Origin: Plasticicumulans acidivorans
GTDB lineage: Bacteria > Pseudomonadota > Gammaproteobacteria > Competibacterales > Competibacteraceae
NCBI RefSeq assembly: GCF_003182095.1
Contig: NZ_QGTJ01000007.1
Span: 1-64,000, forward strand
Reading direction: 5' to 3'
Length of the DNA stretch: 64,000 bases
Shown here in pieces: positions 59,644 to 64,000 of the stretch. Position numbers and translations under genes: made by a program. Position 1 is the first letter of the stretch. Each line of letters opens with the position of its first letter. The notes below the pieces were generated by a model. It did not search any database. It worked only from the letters and a program-made list of their open reading frames with translations, and was not told the DNA's origin.

Positions 59644-62439
59644 GTGAGTTCATCGGGTATTGAGTCGAAAAATAACCGTAATACTTTAGCGTTGAAAGTC
59701 GCTTTTGCGGTAATGGTTGCGGTTGGGCGTCCATCAATTGCTGAGACTTCAGCCGATTCATACGTTGCAGAAGCAAGGCAGTCTATTAAGGCTGGAAATA
59801 TTCAGGCTGGAATAATCCAACTAAAAAATGCTTTGCAAGACGAACCAGACAATGCAGCTGTCCGTTTGTTGTTGGGGCAGACTTATTTGGCTGCAGGTGA
59901 TTACGCCGCTGCGGATAAAGAATTGACGCGAGCCAGAGATCTTGGTCTGCCCCGGGTGCAGTGGATCAAGGATCTAGGCAAAGCATTATTGATGCTTGGA
60001 AAAGCAGATCGTATAGCTGACGAGCTACAGGTAGATGCTAATGATCCACCTGAAGTGCGAGCCTCTATACTTGCAATCCAAGCTCTCGCGGAACTTGGTG
60101 AACGAAAGGTTGATTCGGCCCGAGCAAAGCTAAACGAGGCACTTTCTCTACAGCCTGAGAATGTTGATGCTCTTGTTGCTATGGCGCGTCTTGATGCAAA
60201 TGATAAAAACTATCAAGAAGCCGATCGGAGAATCGATAAAGTTTTAGTGCTACAGCCAGAGAATTTTGATGCTTTGCTGATTAAGGCGGAGTTGTCAAGG
60301 CTGCAAAAGAAACTTCCTGAGGCAGTTTCTTTGTATACTCAGGTTATTTCAAAACGGCCTCGTGAATTACGCGCCCTGCTGGGGCGTGCGGAGGCTAATT
60401 TCGAGCAAAAAAATTTCGATGCTGCGCTGGCTGATGTCAATGCGGTGCGTAATATTCGCTCGGATTTACCCCCGGCTAACTATCTGCGTGGACGGATTTT
60501 ATTAGTACAGAAAAATTTACCCGGTGCACAAGAAGCACTGCTTGATGTTTTACGGTTTGCCCCAGAGCATTGGCCAAGTTATTTGCTGTTGGGAGCGATA
60601 GCCCTTCAGCAGGGTAATTTGGAGCAGGCACAGTCATATCTTTCGCGTTTTGTTGCAGCTCAGCCGAGCAATTTGCATGCGCGTAAGTTGCTTGCTGCGA
60701 CAGAAATGAAACTGAAAAATCCAAAAAAGGCCATAGAAGTTCTTGAGCAAGAAAAGGCTAATGACGATGCTCAGTATTTAGCGTTGTTGGGCAGTGCGTA
60801 TATGCAAAGTGGTGATGTGCAAAAGGCAGGGATGCTTTTGCAAAAAGCTGCAGAAATATCTCCAGATCAATCAGCAATCAGGGCTCAGCTGGCTCTTTCT
60901 ATGCTCGCCTCTGGGGAGGCGGATAAGGCAATTTCAGAGCTGGAAACAGCAGTTGATCTGAATCAGGGTTTGGTCCAAGCAGATATCATGCTGGTGCTGA
61001 CTTTGCTGCAAAACAAAGAGTTTGATAAAGCTGTCGACACTGCAAGGTCTCTCGTTGGAAAATTACCTGATAATCCGATGCCTTATAATTTGCTGGGCGT
61101 AGCGGAGCTGGGGCGTCAAGATTTTAAGGCTGCTCGTTCATCTTTTGAGCAGGCACTGAAAATTTCCCCGCAATTTTCGGTTGCAGAGCTAAATTTGGCA
61201 CAGCTTGACTTAAGGGAAAGCAATGTCGATGAAGCCACGCATCGATATATGTCGATCCTGAAGCAGGACCCGAATAATGCTCAAGCGATGCTTGCGTTGG
61301 CTGCAATTGCAGATCGCGCGGGGAATGCTGGTGATGCTCTGCAATGGTTAGAGAAGGCTTGGGATAAAAACCCTTCGCAGTTTTCTGTTGGAAGTGTCTT
61401 GGCGGAGCGCTATTTGCAGCGAGGCGAGCGGCTTAAAGCGCTGCAAGTGGCTCGTTCGCTTGAAAGTGCACAAGCGGATTCTCCTGCCGTGCAAAGGTTG
61501 CTTGGTATTGTGCTGCTTGCTAATGATGATCCGGCGAATGCAAAGCAAGCATTCGTGCGCTACGGTGAGCTGGCTCCGAAGTCTCCTGATCCGTGGCAAT
61601 TGAAAGCTGGAGCGGAAGTGCGCTTGAAGGATTTTGCTGCAGCAGAGGACGCTTTGAAGCAAGCGTTGTCTTTCGATTCAAAGTATTTCCCATCGCTCGT
61701 GATGAAAGGCGAGTTGCTGTTGCGTGATAGAAGATTTTCTGAACTATCCCAGGTTATTGCTGTTTTACGGGAAGCGCATCCTAAATCAGGCATGGCGGAG
61801 CGTTTTGAAGGAGATAGCTTTGGCTTGCAGTCGAAATGGAAAGAGGCTGCGCAGGCATATCAGGCCTCCCTCGTGTTGTCGCCTAATTCTAGAATTGTTC
61901 AACAATTGGCTAAAGTTTTGCTTCTTGGCGGCGATGGTAATAAGGCTCGTGATGTTTTAGAGAAATGGCTTGTTGAGCATCCTGAAGACATCTCTGTCCG
62001 TATGCAATTAGCTGTCGAGCTTCAGCGTATTGGAAAAATTGATGAATCAATCGAACAATATAAGATTTTGCTATCAAAAAATGGAAAATATGTTCCTGCC
62101 CTAAATAATCTGGCTTGGCTTTATAACGAAAAAGGCAGTAAAGAGGCTATATCTTTAGCAGAGAAGGCCAGAGAGTTAGCGCCAGATAGTCCAGAAGTTG
62201 CGGATACCCTTGGGTGGGTGCTGACGCAAAACGGCGATACTGAAAGAGGCGTACGTATCCTTCGGCAGGCTGCTGTTCAGGCTCCCCATTTGGGGGATAT
62301 TCGTTTCCATTTAGCGGTTGCACTTGAAAAATCTGGCAAACCCGATGAGGCAAAACGAGAGCTTGAGCGTTTGCTGAGTGAGGATAGGTCGTTTGAACAG
62401 CAGGACTCTGCGCGAGCGATGCTGCAGCGCCTGAAGTAG
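59644..62439 (+). CDS. prsT: PEP-CTERM system TPR-repeat protein PrsT
   Basis: Large, probably exported TPR protein of 931 residues. GTG start 59644 has GGAGG 4 nt upstream. The N-terminus has a signal-like hydrophobic stretch (LKVAFAVMVAVGRPSIA). The rest is a continuous series of about twenty TPR-like helices (for example AGNIQAGIIQLKNALQDEPD, LLLGQTYLAAGDYAAADKEL). It follows prsR by 39 bases. In PEP-CTERM loci PrsT is a partner of exopolysaccharide synthesis or export; exact function is not established. Confidence 0.93.
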   Translation: MSSSGIESKNNRNTLALKVAFAVMVAVGRPSIAETSADSYVAEARQSIKAGNIQAGIIQLKNALQDEPDNAAVRLLLGQTYLAAGDYAAADKELTRARDLGLPRVQWIKDLGKALLMLGKADRIADELQVDANDPPEVRASILAIQALAELGERKVDSARAKLNEALSLQPENVDALVAMARLDANDKNYQEADRRIDKVLVLQPENFDALLIKAELSRLQKKLPEAVSLYTQVISKRPRELRALLGRAEANFEQKNFDAALADVNAVRNIRSDLPPANYLRGRILLVQKNLPGAQEALLDVLRFAPEHWPSYLLLGAIALQQGNLEQAQSYLSRFVAAQPSNLHARKLLAATEMKLKNPKKAIEVLEQEKANDDAQYLALLGSAYMQSGDVQKAGMLLQKAAEISPDQSAIRAQLALSMLASGEADKAISELETAVDLNQGLVQADIMLVLTLLQNKEFDKAVDTARSLVGKLPDNPMPYNLLGVAELGRQDFKAARSSFEQALKISPQFSVAELNLAQLDLRESNVDEATHRYMSILKQDPNNAQAMLALAAIADRAGNAGDALQWLEKAWDKNPSQFSVGSVLAERYLQRGERLKALQVARSLESAQADSPAVQRLLGIVLLANDDPANAKQAFVRYGELAPKSPDPWQLKAGAEVRLKDFAAAEDALKQALSFDSKYFPSLVMKGELLLRDRRFSELSQVIAVLREAHPKSGMAERFEGDSFGLQSKWKEAAQAYQASLVLSPNSRIVQQLAKVLLLGGDGNKARDVLEKWLVEHPEDISVRMQLAVELQRIGKIDESIEQYKILLSKNGKYVPALNNLAWLYNEKGSKEAISLAEKARELAPDSPEVADTLGWVLTQNGDTERGVRILRQAAVQAPHLGDIRFHLAVALEKSGKPDEAKRELERLLSEDRSFEQQDSARAMLQRLK

Positions 62440-62475
62440 CGACTTGCACTGTGCTCTCAAGGAGCAAATGCCACT

Positions 62476-62508
62476 TTCGCAGCCCTGTTTTCAAGCAGGG
62501 CCTGCGAA
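62476..62508. repeat. inverted repeat downstream of prsT
   Basis: Imperfect hairpin TTCGCAG-CCCTG / CAGGG-C-CTGCGAA with 8-nt loop and one bulge. No T-run on the plus strand. Could stabilise the 3' end of the prs transcript. Confidence 0.5.
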
Positions 62509-62591
62509 GCTGGTGCTTTCACCCTGCTGGGCTGTGATGCTTTTTTGCGAATGCTGACGTTAGATCAGCTTGTTATTTTGAGATTTTCGAT

Positions 62592-62625
62592 AAAAAAAGG
62601 TCTGGATACTATCCAGACCTTTTTA
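62592..62625. terminator. bidirectional terminator (3' of ssrA and of the prs operon)
   Basis: Perfect stem AAGGTCTGGAT / ATCCAGACCTT with a short loop, flanked by A-run and T-run, so it can end both ssrA (minus) and transcripts from the left (plus). Confidence 0.88.
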
Positions 62626-62629
62626 ATTT

Positions 62630-62999
62630 TGGTGGAGCCGGCGGGAATCGAACCCGCGTCCGCAAGCTCTCCGCCATTGATACTACATGCTTAGCCGCGT
62701 CTACGATTTAACCGTTCGCGATCCGACGGGCAGGATGTTGAGCGGCGGTCCCGTGGGATTTAGCGCTGCGGCTCCGGGCAAGCGTGTGCGCGATCTCGTT
62801 CTGGGTCGACCCCTGCACGCCCTTGCGGGCACCCGGACTTTACGAGCACGTTCCGGAGCAGAGGCTGGCCGGGTTAGGCGGCCAGAGCGTAGTTGTCGTC
62901 GTTGGCAACTATTGATTTGCCGCTTTTTTTACGAGGCCTAGCGACATCCTCGGCATGCATCTCAGGTTTTGTAACCCACGTCGAAACCAAGTCGGCCCC
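62630..62999 (-). ncRNA. ssrA: transfer-messenger RNA (tmRNA)
   Basis: Rescues stalled ribosomes and tags proteins for ClpXP and Lon. 370 nt with encoded CCA (complement of 62630-62632). Acceptor GGGGCCG pairs with CGGCTCC (one G-U). The tag ORF, read on the minus strand, encodes ANDDNYALAA then TAA, differing from the E. coli tag by Asp for Glu at position 4; the ending ALAA is the ClpX recognition end. T-arm and pseudoknot regions appear intact. Located 64 bases after smpB on the same strand, as in E. coli, and with its own promoter. Confidence 0.97.
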
Positions 63000-63015
63000 A
63001 TAGCCGAGCTTTAGA

Positions 63016-63044
63016 AGTATAGCTTAGTCGGTCAGTATGGCCAA
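63016..63044 (-). promoter_or_regulatory. sigma-70 promoter of ssrA
   Basis: Minus-strand TTGGCC (complement of 63039-63044), 17-bp spacer, TATACT (complement of 63016-63021), 16 bases before the mature 5' end. Confidence 0.8.
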
Positions 63045-63063
63045 GGTCCAACTATTGCAAGGC

Positions 63064-63534
63064 CTAGTGACGAACGATGCGTGCTTTTTCGCGTTCCCAG
63101 TCTCTTTCCTTCTCCACGGCGCGCTTGTCATAGTCCTTCTTGCCTCGTGCGAGGCCGATCTCGAGTTTCGCACGACCTTTCTTCCAGTACAGCGATAGTG
63201 GCATCAGAGTGTAACCTTTCCGCTCGACGTCACCGATCAGGCGAGAGATCTCTTCAGCATGGAGCAGCAACTTGCGGGTACGGATGGCATCAGGATGGAT
63301 GTGGGTGGAAGCAGACAGCAGTGGCGATATATGACAGCCGAACAGGAAGGCTTCTCCATCCTTGAGGAGAACATACGCCTCCTTAAGTTGGATTTTGCCT
63401 TCACGCAAGCTCTTGACTTCCCAGCCTTCGAGTACGAGGCCAGCTTCGAATCGCTCCTCAATGAAATAGTCGTGATAGGCCTTTTTGTTTTGCGCGATGC
63501 TTGCCGGCGCGGCGTTTTTGCTTTTTTTGCTCAT
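63064..63534 (-). CDS. smpB: SsrA-binding protein
   Basis: Binds tmRNA and takes the place of the codon-anticodon helix in the ribosome. 156 residues (E. coli 160). Text [20 protein letters not shown] and [17 protein letters not shown] is typical; the Lys/Arg-rich C-terminal tail [20 protein letters not shown] supports decoding-centre binding. ATG 63534 (MSKKSKN) gives the standard length. Divergent from ratA. Confidence 0.97.
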   Translation of the reverse strand: MSKKSKNAAPASIAQNKKAYHDYFIEERFEAGLVLEGWEVKSLREGKIQLKEAYVLLKDGEAFLFGCHISPLLSASTHIHPDAIRTRKLLLHAEEISRLIGDVERKGYTLMPLSLYWKKGRAKLEIGLARGKKDYDKRAVEKERDWEREKARIVRH

Positions 63535-63686
63535 AGTTTCGGGATTGTAGCCTTTGGCGATCGCGCTGGTGTCGAGTGACGCGGTTGAGCCGTCAGTGAG
63601 ATTCGCGGACAATGCACCATTCCGCCTGAGATTCGGCCTGCTGTACCACATGAGGGTCGAAGATGGGCCACTTTGGGTAAAAGCTG

Positions 63687-64000
63687 GTGGCGATAATCAA
63701 AAAAAGTGCATTGGTCCCGTACTCCGCAGGGAACATGTACGTGTTGGTGGCAGATGTCGAGGCTTACCCTAGGTTCCTGCCTTGGTGTCGTTCCACTCAA
63801 GTACGGCAGGTTCATGCGGATGAAGTGCACGCGACGATTGAGATGGCCAAAGGTGCCATCAACAAGTCATTTTCGACTTGTAACCGTATGCAGCCGAATA
63901 AGATGATCGAGATGCGGCTGGTCGACGGGCCGTTCCGTCGCCTGGAGGGATTCTGGCGATTTGAGTCGCTGGGTGAGGGTGCATGTAAGATTTCTCTCGA
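63687..64000 (+). CDS. ratA: RatA-type START/cyclase-like protein, 3' end cut by the window
   Basis: Start-domain protein of the RatA (YfjG)/coenzyme Q-binding Coq10 family. Open frame from GTG 63687 to the window end, about 104 residues. It begins [20 protein letters not shown] and continues with [16 protein letters not shown], then [15 protein letters not shown]; these match RatA. The role is disputed: ribosome-association toxin in E. coli, or quinone-binding. Divergent from smpB, the arrangement known in E. coli. Only a weak GGG is seen before the GTG. Confidence 0.9.
   Translation, partial: MAIIKKSALVPYSAGNMYVLVADVEAYPRFLPWCRSTQVRQVHADEVHATIEMAKGAINKSFSTCNRMQPNKMIEMRLVDGPFRRLEGFWRFESLGEGACKISL

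Overview
The window is chromosomal DNA of a gammaproteobacterium. The evidence is gene order: dapB-carA-carB-greA, thiS-thiG-trmB, tig-clpP-clpX-lon-hupB-ppiD-fabI-yejABEF, methyltransferase-rnhA-dnaQ and ratA/smpB-ssrA all match arrangements known from Pseudomonas and E. coli. The tmRNA tag (ANDDNYALAA) differs by one residue from that of E. coli. The species cannot be named from the sequence. No phage, insertion sequence, CRISPR array or plasmid gene was found.

Region 1 (1-26 kb) is very G+C-rich and mixed in function. It holds a truncated chemoreceptor, an orphan 160-aa protein, a D-2-hydroxyglutarate dehydrogenase-like flavoenzyme, a divergent Fur-box haem locus (hemP against a small coupled peptide plus an HmuS-like protein), a lipoprotein, a DUF72 protein, cytochrome c4 and ilvD. 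It continues with a sensor kinase and its DUF3369-EAL response regulator, radA, kup, a Lon-like protease, a FIST sensor coupled to a GAF-PAS-GGDEF-EAL protein, an aldo-keto reductase, trmB and thiG-thiS. Three separate signalling units (chemotaxis, kinase/EAL, FIST/GGDEF-EAL) lie within 24 kb.

Region 2 (26-42.5 kb) is core information processing and protein quality control: an H-NS family protein, tRNA-Gly, dapB, carAB-greA, a secreted S1 protease, tRNA-Val, an SlyD-type isomerase, a tRNA cluster (Pro, Arg, His, Lys, Leu), tig, clpP, clpX, lon, hupB, then tRNA-Val followed by four identical tRNA-Asp genes in a 119-bp tandem array. Base composition falls progressively through carAB and stays A+T-rich from clpX onward, although these are ordinary vertically inherited genes.

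Region 3 (42.5-54.5 kb) has ppiD, fabI and the YejABEF peptide importer. A 1.2-kb gene-poor gap follows where relatives carry mltD and gloB, with one candidate 43-codon gene. Then come the YafS-like methyltransferase, rnhA and dnaQ.

Region 4 (54.5-62.4 kb) is a PEP-CTERM/exosortase-associated set: a polyprenyl-phosphate sugar transferase, the sensor kinase PrsK, the sigma-54 regulator PrsR and the TPR protein PrsT. No exosortase gene is in view. Region 5 (62.5-64 kb) is trans-translation: ssrA (tmRNA) and smpB on the minus strand, divergent from the start of ratA, which runs off the window.

I did not find a clearly new defence or mobile system. The best leads are the tRNA-Asp array, the FIST/GGDEF-EAL pair, the haem locus with its coupled micro-peptide, the hairpin with T-run directly before lon, the mltD-gloB gap with its small ORF, and the composition gradient.
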